Positions 8,739-17,616 of a stretch of 64,000 nucleotides of DNA are shown here, piece by piece. The DNA lies in NCBI RefSeq assembly GCF_020883495.1, contig NZ_CP086610.1, positions 2,709,501 to 2,773,500 on the forward strand, read 5' to 3'. Source of the DNA: Shinella zoogloeoides. Its GTDB lineage: Bacteria > Pseudomonadota > Alphaproteobacteria > Rhizobiales > Rhizobiaceae. The notes below the pieces were generated by a model, which worked only from the letters and a program-made list of their open reading frames with translations, did no database searches and was not told where the DNA came from. A program made the position numbers and the translations under genes. How positions within the stretch are numbered: the stretch's first letter is position 1; every line of letters begins with the position of its first letter.

Positions 8739-8768
8739 TTGACTTTCGCCCAGGAAGCCACCAATAGT
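8739..8768 (+). promoter_or_regulatory. Candidate transaldolase promoter
   Basis: TTGACT (8739-8744) and AATAGT (8763-8768) lie 18 bp apart, with a predicted start near 8775 and a leader of about 158 nt before tal. The inverted repeat AAGCA-AAAG-TGCTT (8727-8740) overlaps the -35. A GGCGG-TATT-CCGCC hairpin follows at about 8783-8796. Confidence 0.4.
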
Positions 8769-8884
8769 CCGCCCATATCTGCTGGCGGTATTCCGCCGGC
8801 GGATGGAGCGTGCCAACGCATGCGGCGGCCGAAACGGAAGCACGGCAGCCCATGCGCTTTCACGGGAACAATGGAGGAGGGCCT

Positions 8885-8903
8885 GGCGTTTCCCAGAAAC
8901 GCC
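8885..8903 (+). other. Leader hairpin upstream of transaldolase
   Basis: GGCGTTTC (8885-8892) and GAAACGCC (8896-8903) form a perfect 8-bp stem with a CCA loop, 29 nt upstream of the tal ATG. No T-run follows, so it is not an obvious terminator. It may affect translation or stability of the tal mRNA; this is inference from structure alone. Confidence 0.4.
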
Positions 8904-8932
8904 GCCCGGCAACAACTTTCGGGATTTCGGAT

Positions 8933-9895
8933 ATGACGTCCAAGCTTGAACAACTGCGCGCGATGACGACCGTGGTGGCCGATACCGGCGATATCGAAGC
9001 CGTTCGCCGCCTGAAGCCGGTCGATTGCACGACCAACCCCACCATCGTCCTGAAGGCGCTCGGCACGCCGGCCTTTGCCGACGCGGTGACGGAAGCGGTC
9101 CGCTGGGGCCAGTCGCAGGGCGGAAATCGCGAGGGCGTCGTCTCGGCCGTCGCCGACCGCCTCGCCATCTCGGTCGGCGCGGCGCTTGCCGAACTCGTGC
9201 CCGGCCGCGTCTCGACGGAAGTCGACGCCGACCTTTCCTTCGACACCGAAGCCTCCATCGCCAAGGCCCGCGAGATCGTCAAGGCCTATGACGCGCGCGG
9301 CATTTCCCGCGACCGCATCCTCATCAAGCTCGCCTCCACCTGGGAAGGCATCCGCGCCGCGGAAGTGCTGCAGAAGGAAGGCATCGACTGCAACCTGACG
9401 CTGCTCTTCAACCAGGCCCAGGCCATCGCCTGCGCCGATGCCGGCGTCTTCCTCATCTCGCCCTTCGTCGGCCGCATTCTCGACTGGCACGTCAAGGCCT
9501 CGGGCAAGACCTTCACGGCCGAGGAAGACCCGGGCGTGCTCTCCGTCCGCGCGATCTACGACTACTACAAGTCCAACGGCATCAACACGATCGTCATGGG
9601 CGCCTCCTTCCGCAACACGGGCGAGATCGAAGCGCTGGCCGGCTGCGACCGCCTGACGATCAGCCCGGCCCTGCTGGAAGAACTCGACGCCGCTGAGGGT
9701 ACGCTCGAGCGCAAGCTCTCGCCGGAAAAGGCCGCCAAGGTCTCGCCGGTCAAGATCGACGAAAAGGCCTTCCGCTGGATGCTGAACGAAGACGCCATGG
9801 CCACCGAAAAGCTCTCCGAAGGCATCCGCGCCTTTGCCAAGGACCTCGGCAGCCTGCGCGCGATGATCGACAAGGAACTGAAGGCCGCAGCGTAA
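8933..9895 (+). CDS. tal: Transaldolase (TalB type)
   Basis: Transaldolase of the non-oxidative pentose phosphate pathway, transferring dihydroxyacetone units between sugar phosphates. The ATG at 8933 is chosen because it gives the family N-terminus [20 protein letters not shown] and 320 residues, the TalB length. Visible motifs are [14 protein letters not shown] near 30, [15 protein letters not shown] near 88, [12 protein letters not shown] near 128 with the Schiff-base lysine, and [12 protein letters not shown] near 152. Divergent from the SorC-type regulator and closed by its own terminator. Together with tkt (11224) it completes the non-oxidative branch within this window. Confidence 0.94.
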   Translation: MTSKLEQLRAMTTVVADTGDIEAVRRLKPVDCTTNPTIVLKALGTPAFADAVTEAVRWGQSQGGNREGVVSAVADRLAISVGAALAELVPGRVSTEVDADLSFDTEASIAKAREIVKAYDARGISRDRILIKLASTWEGIRAAEVLQKEGIDCNLTLLFNQAQAIACADAGVFLISPFVGRILDWHVKASGKTFTAEEDPGVLSVRAIYDYYKSNGINTIVMGASFRNTGEIEALAGCDRLTISPALLEELDAAEGTLERKLSPEKAAKVSPVKIDEKAFRWMLNEDAMATEKLSEGIRAFAKDLGSLRAMIDKELKAAA

Positions 9896-9915
9896 AGCGC
9901 CCGCGCCAAAACACG

Positions 9916-9941
9916 AAGGCCGCCCAGGGGGCGGCCTTTTT
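9916..9941 (+). terminator. Rho-independent terminator of transaldolase
   Basis: AAGGCCGCCC (9916-9925) and GGGCGGCCTT (9929-9938) form a perfect 10-bp stem with a 3-base loop; T residues run from 9937 to 9941. Confidence 0.88.
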
Positions 9942-9969
9942 CGTTCGGCAGCGGTTTTGGAAAGTGCGA

Positions 9970-10122
9970 TCCACGGCGACCGATGGAGGTTTACGATCCT
10001 GGGTGCCTACAAACGTAGGTGGGCACCGTGTGACCAAGCCCACGGGCCGGGTCAGGGACAGCTCCCTTTGGATCGAGTATGGCCCCAGGGATTGTGGTTC
10101 CTGTCGGGAAGCGCAGAACGCA
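9970..10122 (-). ncRNA. ssrS: 6S RNA (SsrS) candidate
   Basis: 6S RNA mimics an open promoter and sequesters sigma-70 RNA polymerase. Evidence is position and structure: it lies directly downstream of zapA on the same strand, where ssrS sits in most proteobacteria, and read on the minus strand it folds into a long rod. CCTGGG (complement of 10084-10089) pairs with CCCAGG (complement of 9998-10003), and the tip is a CCTAC-GTTT-GTAGG hairpin (complement of 10006-10019). There is no convincing ORF. The ends are approximate (about 150 nt). The usual downstream neighbour, 5-formyl-THF cyclo-ligase, is here separated by the tal, SorC and LuxR-type genes. Confidence 0.72.
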
Positions 10123-10127
10123 TCCGA

Positions 10128-10156
10128 TATATAGGATGAAAGCCATGCTTTCGCCA
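10128..10156 (-). promoter_or_regulatory. Candidate 6S RNA promoter
   Basis: On the minus strand a TATATA -10 (10128-10133) lies 17 bp from a weak TGGCGA -35 (10151-10156). The predicted start near 10121 matches the 5' end expected for the 6S RNA. Confidence 0.45.
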
Positions 10157-10227
10157 GTGGCAATTCCTGCAGCATTTCCAGCAAATGCACGAAGCGGTTT
10201 GGCGTCTGAGATCGCGCGAAGGCCGGA

Positions 10228-10599
10228 TCAGTTGGCGGACGGCTTGCCGTTGAGCTTGGCAGCCATGCCCTGGATCTGGCTGGTGAGTTCGCCCAGCGCC
10301 TGCGCGATGGCTTCCTCGTTGCGGGAAACCTCGCCCATCACGCCCTCGCGGCCCTTGCGCAGCGACTCGGCTTCCTTTTCCAGCTTTTCGAGGCGGCGGG
10401 TGACGTCGTTCAGCTCGTCCATCACCATGATGCCGGCCATGACGGTCAGGCGCAGGTCGCCGATCTCGCCGAACTGGCTCTTCAGGTGACCGACATAGCG
10501 ATCGAAGCCGGCGGCAAGCTCTTCGAGATGCCCCTCCTGACCTTCCTCGCAGGCCATGCGATAGGCCTTGCCGTCGATCTGTACCGTTACCTGAGCCAT
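10228..10599 (-). CDS. zapA: Cell division protein ZapA
   Basis: A 123-residue ZapA homologue, which bundles FtsZ filaments at the division septum. The N-terminal globular part starts MAQVTVQIDGKAYRMACEEGQ and is followed by a long coiled coil (about 55-115, with ELNDVTRRLEKLEKEAESLRKG). It is preceded by a DUF4164 coiled-coil gene (20-bp gap) and followed by 6S RNA on the same strand, the conserved zapA-ssrS arrangement. Confidence 0.9.
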   Translation of the reverse strand: MAQVTVQIDGKAYRMACEEGQEGHLEELAAGFDRYVGHLKSQFGEIGDLRLTVMAGIMVMDELNDVTRRLEKLEKEAESLRKGREGVMGEVSRNEEAIAQALGELTSQIQGMAAKLNGKPSAN

Positions 10600-10619
10600 G
10601 CCGTCACTTTCTGTTGGGA

Positions 10620-10892
10620 TTAGCGGTCGAGCACGGCCCGGATGGTTTCCATGGCCGTGACCAGCCGGCGGGAAACCTCGCGGTTCACCTCTTCCAGGCG
10701 GTTGGCGCGGAATTCGGACTGGTCGAGTTCCTGGGCGAGCCGCGAGCGGTCGGCATTCACCCGCCGCACTTCGCCCTCCACCTCGCCGTGGTCGCGCTCC
10801 CGGTCGAAGCGCATGTCGAGCGCATTGTCGAGGCTTGCAAGAGCCCTGCGGAGCTCCTCGATTGCTGCCCTGACTGTTTCCCCGTTGGTCAT
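10620..10892 (-). CDS. DUF4164 coiled-coil protein
   Basis: A 90-residue, highly charged, helical protein with heptad character throughout (EELRRALASLDNALDMRFDRE, then VRRVNADRSRLAQELDQSEFRANRLEEVN). It matches the DUF4164 family found upstream of zapA in rhizobia. It has no signal peptide or membrane segment. The 20-bp spacing to zapA suggests one operon and possibly a role as a ZapA/ZapB-like partner in FtsZ-ring assembly; that role is inference from position and coiled-coil form. Confidence 0.82.
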   Translation of the reverse strand: MTNGETVRAAIEELRRALASLDNALDMRFDRERDHGEVEGEVRRVNADRSRLAQELDQSEFRANRLEEVNREVSRRLVTAMETIRAVLDR

Positions 10893-11223
10893 AAAGCCTT
10901 CACCGGCACTCTCAAAAAACGCGAATCGCCGCCGCCAGCGCCGGTTCTCTTCCTTTGACAGTATTCAACTGCGGGCCCGAGCGTCAACAGCCGGGCGCGA
11001 CCGGCCCGGAACGGCGCTGTGGATCAGCCGTCACAAGGGGCGAAAACGGCCTGCGGCGCATTCATGCGAAAACGCTGAAAAAGTCCGTGGAACCGGCGCG
11101 CAAACGCCGCAGGAACCGCCGAATTCGTTGACTCCGACTGTGCACCTGCTATGTGTCACCCCGCTTCCAACCGATCCCCCTGAACGGCATCGGCCCTGAC
11201 ACCCCGAAGAAGACGGAACAGTC
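10893..11223. other. 331-bp divergent intergenic region, DUF4164-zapA / tkt
   Basis: No ORF with a credible start is seen. The right part carries a good candidate tkt promoter (11128-11155). For the minus-strand DUF4164-zapA-6S unit I find no clear -35/-10 pair. No RNA gene or long repeat is apparent. Confidence 0.5.
11128..11155 (+). promoter_or_regulatory. Candidate tkt promoter
   Basis: TTGACT (11128-11133) and TATGTG (11150-11155) are separated by 16 bp. The predicted start near 11162 gives a leader of about 60 nt before the tkt ATG. Confidence 0.55.
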
Positions 11224-13206
11224 ATGATCTCTCGCGAAAAACACGACCGGATGGCGAATGCAATTCGCTTCCTTTCCATGGATGCCGTGGAAAAGGCGAA
11301 CTCCGGCCACCCCGGCCTGCCGATGGGCGCAGCAGACATTGCAACGGTTCTTTTCACCCGCTTCCTGTCCTTCGATCCGAAGACCCCGTCCTGGCCGAAC
11401 CGCGACCGCTTCGTCCTGTCGGCCGGCCACGGCTCGATGCTTCTCTACTCGCTGCTCTATCTGACGGGCTACGAGGACATCACGATCGACGAGATCAAGA
11501 ATTTCCGCCAGCTCGGCGCCAAGACGGCCGGCCACCCGGAATACGGCCACGCCGCCGGCATCGAGACGACCACGGGTCCGCTCGGTCAGGGCATCGCCAA
11601 CGCCGTCGGCATGGCGCTTGCCGAACGCAAGCTGCGCGACGAGTTCGGCTCCGACCTCATCGAGCACTATACCTACGTGCTCGCCGGTGACGGCTGCCTC
11701 ATGGAGGGCATCAGCCAGGAAGCGATCTCGCTTGCCGGCCACCTGAAGCTCAACAAGCTCATCGTCTTCTGGGACGACAACAACATCTCGATCGACGGCC
11801 CGATCTCCATTGCCGACTCGACCGACCAGCACGCCCGCTTCCGCGCCAGCCAGTGGCACACCATCGCCGTCGACGGCCATGATCCGGAGGCCATCGCCGC
11901 CGCCATCGAGGAAGCCCAGAAGTCCGACAAGCCGACCATGATCGCCTGCAAGACGACCATCGGCTTCGGCGCGCCGAACAAGGCCGGCACGCACAAGGTC
12001 CACGGCTCGCCGCTCGGCGCGGACGAGATCGCCGCCACCCGCAAGGCGCTGAACTGGGAATCGGAAGCCTTCGTCGTTCCCTCCGACGTGCTCGACGCCT
12101 GGCGCCTCGCCGGTCTGCGCTCCACCAAGGCGCACAAGGAATGGGAAGGCCGCCTCGAAAAGACGGAAGCCGAGAAGAAGGCACAGTTCGTCCGCCGCTT
12201 CGCCGGCGACCTCGAAGGCAGCCTCGATTCCGCCATCGCCGCCTACAAGAAGAAGCTCGCCGAAACCAAGCCGAACCCGGCCACCCGCAAGGCTTCGGAA
12301 GACGCGCTCGAAGTCATCAACGGCGTGCTGCCGGAAACCATCGGCGGCTCCGCCGACCTGACCGGCTCCAACAATACCAAGACCAGCCAGACCAAGTCGA
12401 TCACCCCGACCGACTTCTCCGGCCGCTACATCCACTACGGCGTGCGCGAGCACGGCATGGCGGCCGCGATGAACGGCATGGCGCTGCATGGCGGCCTCAT
12501 CCCCTATTCCGGCGGCTTCCTGATCTTCTCGGACTATTGCCGTCCGTCGATCCGCCTCGCCGCCCTGATGGGCATTCGCGTCATCCACGTCCTGACGCAC
12601 GATTCCATCGGCCTCGGCGAAGACGGCCCGACGCACCAGCCGGTCGAGCACATGGCGGCGCTGCGCGCCATCCCGAACCTGCTCGTCTTCCGCCCGGCCG
12701 ACGCCACGGAAACGGCCGAGTGCTGGCAGCTTGCGCTGGAAAGCCACAACCGCCCGTCCGCCATCGCGCTGACGCGCCAGAACCTGATGCCGGTCCGCCT
12801 GGAATATGAGGAAGAGAACCTCTGCGCCCGCGGCGCTTACGATCTCGTCTCGGCCAGCGACGCCCAGGTGACGATCTTCGCCACCGGCTCGGAAGTCGAG
12901 ATCGCCGTGAAGGCCCAGCAGGCCCTCTCGGCCAAGGGCATTTCCACCCGCGTCGTCTCGGTTCCCTGCGTCGAGCTCTTCGCCGAGCAGCCGGAAGCCT
13001 ACCAGCAGGCCGTCATCGGCAATTCGCCGGTCAAGATCGCCGTCGAAGCCGGCATCCGCCAGGGCTGGGATCACTTCATCGGCTCGGACGGCATCTTCGT
13101 CGGCATGTCCTCCTTCGGCGCCTCCGGCCCGTACAAGGAGCTCTACAAGCACTTCGGCATCACGCCGGAAGCCGTCGTCGCCGCCGCGGAAGCCAAGCTC
13201 GCCTGA
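11224..13206 (+). CDS. tkt: Transketolase
   Basis: A 660-residue, full-length thiamine-diphosphate enzyme that moves two-carbon ketol units between pentose, tetrose and hexose phosphates. The TPP motif runs from GDG (155-157) to NN (186-187). GHPGLPMG (28-35), the substrate-loop GHPEYGH and [11 protein letters not shown] in the PYR domain are intact. First gene of tkt-gap-pgk, the conserved alphaproteobacterial Calvin/glycolysis-type cluster. A GC-rich hairpin separates it from gap. Confidence 0.96.
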   Translation: MISREKHDRMANAIRFLSMDAVEKANSGHPGLPMGAADIATVLFTRFLSFDPKTPSWPNRDRFVLSAGHGSMLLYSLLYLTGYEDITIDEIKNFRQLGAKTAGHPEYGHAAGIETTTGPLGQGIANAVGMALAERKLRDEFGSDLIEHYTYVLAGDGCLMEGISQEAISLAGHLKLNKLIVFWDDNNISIDGPISIADSTDQHARFRASQWHTIAVDGHDPEAIAAAIEEAQKSDKPTMIACKTTIGFGAPNKAGTHKVHGSPLGADEIAATRKALNWESEAFVVPSDVLDAWRLAGLRSTKAHKEWEGRLEKTEAEKKAQFVRRFAGDLEGSLDSAIAAYKKKLAETKPNPATRKASEDALEVINGVLPETIGGSADLTGSNNTKTSQTKSITPTDFSGRYIHYGVREHGMAAAMNGMALHGGLIPYSGGFLIFSDYCRPSIRLAALMGIRVIHVLTHDSIGLGEDGPTHQPVEHMAALRAIPNLLVFRPADATETAECWQLALESHNRPSAIALTRQNLMPVRLEYEEENLCARGAYDLVSASDAQVTIFATGSEVEIAVKAQQALSAKGISTRVVSVPCVELFAEQPEAYQQAVIGNSPVKIAVEAGIRQGWDHFIGSDGIFVGMSSFGASGPYKELYKHFGITPEAVVAAAEAKLA

Positions 13207-13215
13207 TTGCCCCAG

Positions 13216-13237
13216 GGCGCGGCTCCCCGGCCGCGCC
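13216..13237 (+). other. Intercistronic hairpin between tkt and gap
   Basis: GGCGCGGC (13216-13223) and GCCGCGCC (13230-13237) form a perfect 8-bp GC stem with a 6-base loop and no T-run. It could be an mRNA-stabilising or processing site, allowing different levels of tkt and gap. Confidence 0.45.
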
Positions 13238-13274
13238 TCACCTCGCAAAGTTCATCCATAGGGAGAGACCCGAA

Positions 13275-14276
13275 ATGACTGTGAAAGTTGCCATCAACGG
13301 TTTTGGCCGCATCGGCCGCAACGTGCTGCGCGCCATCGTCGAGTCCGGCCGCACCGACATCGAGGTCGTTGCCGTCAACGACCTCGGCCCGGTCGAGACC
13401 AATGCGCATCTCGTTCGCTATGACTCCGTCCACGGCAAGTTCCCGGGCACCGTCACCGTTTCCGGCGACACCATCGACGTCGGCCGCGGCCCGATCCGCG
13501 TCACCGCCATCCGCGACCCGAAGGAACTGCCCTGGGGCGACGTCGACATCGCGCTGGAATGCACCGGCCTCTTCACCACCAAGGAAAAGGCCTCCGCACA
13601 CCTCGCGAACGGCTCGAAGCGCGTCATCGTCTCGGCCCCGTGCGACAATGCCGACAAGACCATCGTCTACGGCGTCAACCACAACACGCTGACCAAGGAC
13701 GACCTCGTCATCTCCAACGCCTCGTGCACGACGAACTGCCTTGCACCGGTCGCCTACGTTCTCGACAAGGCCTTCGGCATCGAGAAGGGCTACATGACGA
13801 CGGTTCACTCCTACACGGGTGACCAGCCGACGCTCGACACCATGCACAAGGACCTGTATCGCGCCCGCGCCGCAGCCCTGTCCATGATCCCGACCTCGAC
13901 CGGCGCCGCCAAGGCCGTCGGCCTCGTGCTGCCGCAGCTCAAGGGCAGGCTGGACGGCTCGGCCATCCGCGTGCCGACCCCGAACGTCTCGGTCGTCGAC
14001 CTGAAGTTCGTGCCGAAGCGCAACGTCACCGCTGAAGAAGTCAACGCCGCCATCAAGGAAGCCGCAGAAGGCGAACTGAAGGGCATCCTCGACTACGTCA
14101 CCGGCCCGCTCGTCTCGATCGACTTCAACCACGACAGCAATTCGTCGAACTTCGCCGCCGACCAGACCAAGGTCCTCGACGGCAACCTCGTTCGTATCCT
14201 CTCCTGGTACGACAACGAGTGGGGCTTCTCGAACCGCATGTCCGACACGGCGGTTGCCCTCGGCAAGCTGATCTAA
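13275..14276 (+). CDS. gap: Glyceraldehyde-3-phosphate dehydrogenase (type I)
   Basis: A 333-residue GAPDH catalysing oxidative phosphorylation of glyceraldehyde 3-phosphate. The dinucleotide motif [10 protein letters not shown] opens the protein, and Asp36 in VAVNDLG favours NAD. Catalytic Cys151 is in SNASCTTNC and His178 in [18 protein letters not shown] precedes the ATG at good spacing. The gene sits between tkt and pgk and has its own terminator, so a gap monocistron may exist within the cluster. Confidence 0.96.
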   Translation: MTVKVAINGFGRIGRNVLRAIVESGRTDIEVVAVNDLGPVETNAHLVRYDSVHGKFPGTVTVSGDTIDVGRGPIRVTAIRDPKELPWGDVDIALECTGLFTTKEKASAHLANGSKRVIVSAPCDNADKTIVYGVNHNTLTKDDLVISNASCTTNCLAPVAYVLDKAFGIEKGYMTTVHSYTGDQPTLDTMHKDLYRARAAALSMIPTSTGAAKAVGLVLPQLKGRLDGSAIRVPTPNVSVVDLKFVPKRNVTAEEVNAAIKEAAEGELKGILDYVTGPLVSIDFNHDSNSSNFAADQTKVLDGNLVRILSWYDNEWGFSNRMSDTAVALGKLI

Positions 14277-14289
14277 TCGGAAACACGAA

Positions 14290-14321
14290 ACACCCGGGCA
14301 GCGATGTCCGGGTGTTTTTTC
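14290..14321 (+). terminator. Rho-independent terminator after gap
   Basis: ACACCCGG (14290-14297) and CCGGGTGT (14308-14315) form the stem, followed by a run of T to 14321. It implies partial or complete separation of gap and pgk transcription. Confidence 0.85.
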
Positions 14322-14352
14322 TTGACCAGACGTCACATTCAGGAGCCGTGCC

Positions 14353-15552
14353 ATGACCTTCAAGACCCTCGACAACCTCACCGATATCGCCGGCAAGCGC
14401 GTGCTCGTTCGCGTCGATCTCAACGTGCCGGTCAAGGACGGCAAGGTCACCGATGCGACCCGCATCGAGCGCGTCGCGCCGACCATTCAGGAACTTTCCA
14501 AGAAGGGCGCAAAGGTCGTCCTGCTCGCCCATTTCGGCCGCCCGAAGGGTGAGGTCGTCGCCGACATGTCGCTGCAGCAGATTCTTCCCGCCGTGAACGA
14601 CGTCCTCGGCGCCAAGGTCCATTTCGCCGCCGACTGCATCGGCGAGCCGGCCGCAGCCGCCATCGCCGCCATGGCGAACGGCGATATCCTGCTTCTCGAA
14701 AACACCCGCTTCCACAAGGGCGAAGAGAAGAACAATCCCGATTTCACCGCCGCGCTCGCCGCAAACGGCGACATCTACGTCAACGACGCCTTCTCGGCCG
14801 CCCACCGCGCCCATTCCTCGACGGAAGGCCTTGCCCATCTCCTGCCCGCCTATGCCGGCCGCACCATGCAGGCCGAGCTGGAGGCGCTGGAAAAGGGCCT
14901 CGGCAACCCGGCCCGCCCGGTCGTCGCCATCGTCGGCGGCGCGAAGGTCTCCACCAAGATCGACCTGCTCATGAACCTCGTGAAGAAGGTCGACGCGCTG
15001 GTCATCGGCGGCGGCATGGCGAACACGTTCCTGGCCGCCCGCGGCACTGATGTCGGCAAGTCGCTCTGCGAGCATGACCTCGCCGACACCGCCAAGCAGA
15101 TCATGATAGAGGCCGCCACGGCGACCTGCGCCATCGTGCTGCCGGAAGACGGCGTCGTCGCCCGCGAGTTCAAGGCCAATGCCGAGAACGAAGTGGTCGA
15201 CGTCAACGCCATTCCCGCCGATGCCATGATGCTCGATGTCGGCCCGAAGACGATCGAGGCGGTCAATGCCTGGATCTCGCGCGCTTCGACGCTCGTCTGG
15301 AACGGCCCGCTCGGCGCTTTCGAAATCGCCCCCTTCGACACCGCGACGGTCTCTGCCGCAAAGCACGCGGCAGCCGAGACCAAGGCCGGCAAGCTCGTCT
15401 CCGTCGCCGGCGGCGGCGATACGGTCGCGGCCCTCAACCATGCCGGCGTCGCCGACGATTTCACCTATGTCTCGACCGCCGGCGGCGCGTTCCTCGAATG
15501 GATGGAAGGCAAGCCGCTGCCGGGCGTCGATATCCTGCGCCAGCAGAAATAA
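14353..15552 (+). CDS. pgk: Phosphoglycerate kinase
   Basis: A 399-residue PGK transferring phosphate from 1,3-bisphosphoglycerate to ADP. Motifs in order: [10 protein letters not shown] near 17, [10 protein letters not shown] near 57, [10 protein letters not shown] near 117, [16 protein letters not shown] near 195 and [13 protein letters not shown] near 355. It starts 32 bp after the gap terminator. In several rhizobia fbaB follows pgk; here the next element is a structured RNA with a very short ORF. Confidence 0.96.
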   Translation: MTFKTLDNLTDIAGKRVLVRVDLNVPVKDGKVTDATRIERVAPTIQELSKKGAKVVLLAHFGRPKGEVVADMSLQQILPAVNDVLGAKVHFAADCIGEPAAAAIAAMANGDILLLENTRFHKGEEKNNPDFTAALAANGDIYVNDAFSAAHRAHSSTEGLAHLLPAYAGRTMQAELEALEKGLGNPARPVVAIVGGAKVSTKIDLLMNLVKKVDALVIGGGMANTFLAARGTDVGKSLCEHDLADTAKQIMIEAATATCAIVLPEDGVVAREFKANAENEVVDVNAIPADAMMLDVGPKTIEAVNAWISRASTLVWNGPLGAFEIAPFDTATVSAAKHAAAETKAGKLVSVAGGGDTVAALNHAGVADDFTYVSTAGGAFLEWMEGKPLPGVDILRQQK

Positions 15553-15627
15553 GCGAAAGCCCTTGCGCTCCGGCACGGATCACCTACATTCCTTCTATCG
15601 TCAACGTTCAGAAAGGAAGGTGATCCG

Positions 15628-15702
15628 ATGTCTAGTGAGAATTTGGCTCTGGCCGCGGGCATGGGAAAAGTGGTGACGAAAGCGGGGCAGCCCTCGCTCT
15701 GA
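15628..15702 (+). CDS. 24-residue micro-ORF with strong, occludable RBS
   Basis: ATG at 15628, TGA ending at 15702; the peptide starts MSSENLALAAGMGK and ends KAGQPSL. A strong purine-rich RBS (GGAAGG) lies 7-12 nt upstream. The product has no signal peptide or hydrophobic helix, so it is not a typical type I toxin. The RBS can be masked from either side, and the frame sits between pgk and a terminator. Whether the peptide is functional, a leader whose translation controls folding, or fortuitous cannot be decided from one sequence. Confidence 0.4.
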   Translation: MSSENLALAAGMGKVVTKAGQPSL

Positions 15703-15757
15703 ACCCACCTTCCTGCGGGCCGCAAGGCCCGGGTCCGTGCCGGACCAGACCTCATGG

Positions 15758-15781
15758 GGGCCACCTTCGGGTGGCCCTTTT
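15758..15781 (+). terminator. Terminator with TTCG tetraloop
   Basis: GGGCCACC (15758-15765) and GGTGGCCC (15770-15777) close a TTCG tetraloop, followed by four T residues. It ends the structured RNA and probably pgk read-through. Confidence 0.8.
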
Positions 15782-15786
15782 GCGTT

Positions 15787-15942
15787 TCAGGGCCGGATGA
15801 GCACCGTCAGCATCATCAGCCCGATGGCGACCACCGCGATCTTCCAGAAATCCGCGCGCCGACGCAGCCCCGGCAGGCCGATGGGCCGGATGAGATGCAG
15901 CAGCATGGCAGCGATGAGAAGTGCGGGCAGGATTTTCGACAT
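15787..15942 (-). CDS. 51-residue membrane microprotein
   Basis: ATG at 15942 and TGA ending at 15787 encode 51 residues. There is one N-terminal hydrophobic segment (ILPALLIAAMLLHLI), a short basic loop (RRRADFWK) and a second hydrophobic segment (IAVVAIGLMMLTVLI), so a two-helix inner-membrane hairpin with the basic loop probably cytoplasmic. Hydrophobic periodicity and codon use look genuine, and the frame is clean between the pgk RNA element and the MFS gene. No function is recognised. Confidence 0.6.
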   Translation of the reverse strand: MSKILPALLIAAMLLHLIRPIGLPGLRRRADFWKIAVVAIGLMMLTVLIRP

Positions 15943-16093
15943 GACGGCCTTTCGGGCCCCTTCCTGTCACACCTCAGACACTTTTCCAAGCGATCAGCGC
16001 ATGGCGTGAAAATCGCGCCGACGTCGCCTTTGCATCTGGCAATCGGCAACAGGTGCGCTATTCCTTTCCCATCGGCGAACAAGCGAAAATCAC

Positions 16094-17371
16094 ATGCGAA
16101 AAAACCTCCTATCCGTCTTCGCGCTTCTCCTGGGAACCCTGTTCCTTTTCCTGGGCAACGGCCTGCATGGCCTGCTGCTTCCCATGCGCGGCGCCTTCGA
16201 GGGCTATGAGACGACGATGCTCGGCCTGCTCGGCACGTCCTGGGCGACGGGCTTCGTGCTGGGCTGCCTGCTGGCGCCGACCGTCGTCAAGCGCATCGGC
16301 CATGTGCGCGCCTTTTCCGGCTTCGCCTCGCTCATCGCCATCATCGCGCTTCTGACGGGCATGATCGTCGATCCCTTCTGGTGGATCGTGCTGCGCGCCG
16401 TCACCGGCTTTTCCATCGCCGGCACGTCGATGATCATCGAAAGCTGGCTGAACGAGCGCGCGACGAACGAGAGCCGCGGCCTGATCTTCTCGCTCTATAT
16501 CGCCATCACGCTGGTCGGCACGGTCGGCGGTCAGATGACCGTCGCGCTCGGCGACGTCACGACCCCCATGCTCTTCATGGTCGCGGGCATTCTCTACTGC
16601 CTCGCCATGCTGCCGACGACACTGTCGACCGCCGCCTCGCCCCAGCCGCTGAAGCAGGTCAAGCTCGATATCCCCGCCCTCTTCCGGACTTCGCCCATCG
16701 CCTGCGTCGGCATCGTGCTGATCGGCATCGCCAACGGCGCCTTCGGCACGCTCGGCGCGGTCTTCGGCGCCAATGCCGGCCTCTCTTCCAGCAACATCGC
16801 CTTCATGATGAGTATCGCCATCTTCGCCGGCGCTGTCATGCAGCTTCCCGCCGGCCGCATCTCCGACCGCATGGACCGGCGCATCGTGCTCGCCGTGCTC
16901 TCGGCCATCGCCGCCGCCGCCGGCCTTGCGCTCTTCATCTTCCAGCCGGCCTCCGTGCCCGTCCTCCTGGCGCTGACCGCCCTCTACGGCGCGATGGCGA
17001 ACGCCCTCTATCCGATCGCCGTATCGCACGCCAACGACTTCGCCAGCCCCGAGGACTTCGTGAAGGTCTCCGGCGGCCTGCTGCTGCTCTACGGCGTCGG
17101 CACGATCATCGGCCCGACGCTCGGCGGCCCGATCATGTCGTCCGTCGGCCCCTATGCGCTCTTCATGGTCACCTGCTGGGCGCATATCCTCATCACGGCC
17201 TACGCCATCTTCCGCAGCCGCCGCCGCGCCGCGCTGCCGGCCGAGATGCGCGAGACCTACACGACCATCAATCCCGGCACGCTCACCACGCCGGAAAGCC
17301 TTCAGCTTTCGCCGCGCGCCCTGCCCCAGCCGCAGGCCGCCGACGAGCAACAGGAGGAACGCACCGCATGA
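16094..17371 (+). CDS. MFS transporter (YcaD-like)
   Basis: A 425-residue major facilitator with about twelve hydrophobic segments. The first two helices are separated by a short loop, RISDRMDRRIVL near 255 is the repeat of the MFS loop 2-3 signature, and SMIIESWLNERATNESRG near 113-130 is typical of the YcaD/sugar-efflux-like subgroup. The C-terminal 50 residues are a polar cytoplasmic tail. The substrate is unknown. Its stop overlaps the start of the DUF1192 gene (ATGA), so the two are translationally coupled. Confidence 0.85.
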   Translation: MRKNLLSVFALLLGTLFLFLGNGLHGLLLPMRGAFEGYETTMLGLLGTSWATGFVLGCLLAPTVVKRIGHVRAFSGFASLIAIIALLTGMIVDPFWWIVLRAVTGFSIAGTSMIIESWLNERATNESRGLIFSLYIAITLVGTVGGQMTVALGDVTTPMLFMVAGILYCLAMLPTTLSTAASPQPLKQVKLDIPALFRTSPIACVGIVLIGIANGAFGTLGAVFGANAGLSSSNIAFMMSIAIFAGAVMQLPAGRISDRMDRRIVLAVLSAIAAAAGLALFIFQPASVPVLLALTALYGAMANALYPIAVSHANDFASPEDFVKVSGGLLLLYGVGTIIGPTLGGPIMSSVGPYALFMVTCWAHILITAYAIFRSRRRAALPAEMRETYTTINPGTLTTPESLQLSPRALPQPQAADEQQEERTA

Positions 17372-17556
17372 GCCTCTTCGACGACGACCGCCCGCAGAAG
17401 AAGACCGCGCATGAGATCGGCAGCGACCTGTCGCTGCTTTCCGTCGATGAGCTTGCCGCGCGCATAGACCTGCTGCGCGCGGAAATCGACCGTCTCGAAT
17501 CGGAAAAGACAAAGAAGGGCGCAAGCCGTTCGGCGGCCGAGAGCCTGTTTCGCTGA
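17368..17556 (+). CDS. DUF1192 small protein
   Basis: A 62-residue cytosolic protein starting MSLFDDDRPQKKTAHEIGSD, followed by LSVDELAARIDLLRAEIDRLESEK, a short amphipathic coiled coil diagnostic of DUF1192. The start ATG overlaps the MFS stop by four bases. The family is restricted mainly to alphaproteobacteria and has no assigned function. Confidence 0.85.
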   Translation: MSLFDDDRPQKKTAHEIGSDLSLLSVDELAARIDLLRAEIDRLESEKTKKGASRSAAESLFR

Positions 17557-17616
17557 CCCTCATCAGGTCACCGGTCTTGCCGAAAAGGCACAGACGGCGG
17601 CGAAACGACAATAGAG

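Larger units (their letters stand above)
15577..15781 (+). other. Structured RNA element with switch-like RBS pairing, downstream of pgk
   Basis: This segment encodes several perfect pairings. GGATCACCT (15577-15585) is complementary to AGGTGATCC (15618-15626), which contains the RBS of a 24-codon ORF. CACCTTCC (15706-15713), just after that ORF, is complementary to GGAAGGTG (15615-15622), the same RBS. The two pairings exclude each other. Then come CGGGCC-GCAA-GGCCCG (15716-15731), GGTCCG-TGC-CGGACC (15732-15746) and a TTCG-loop terminator (15758-15781). The layout resembles a translational switch or leader-peptide device, or an sRNA encoding a micropeptide. I recognise no Rfam family. If the weak TTGCGC/TACATT promoter (about 15562-15588) is used, the upstream arm would be excluded from the RNA. 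Confidence 0.5.
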
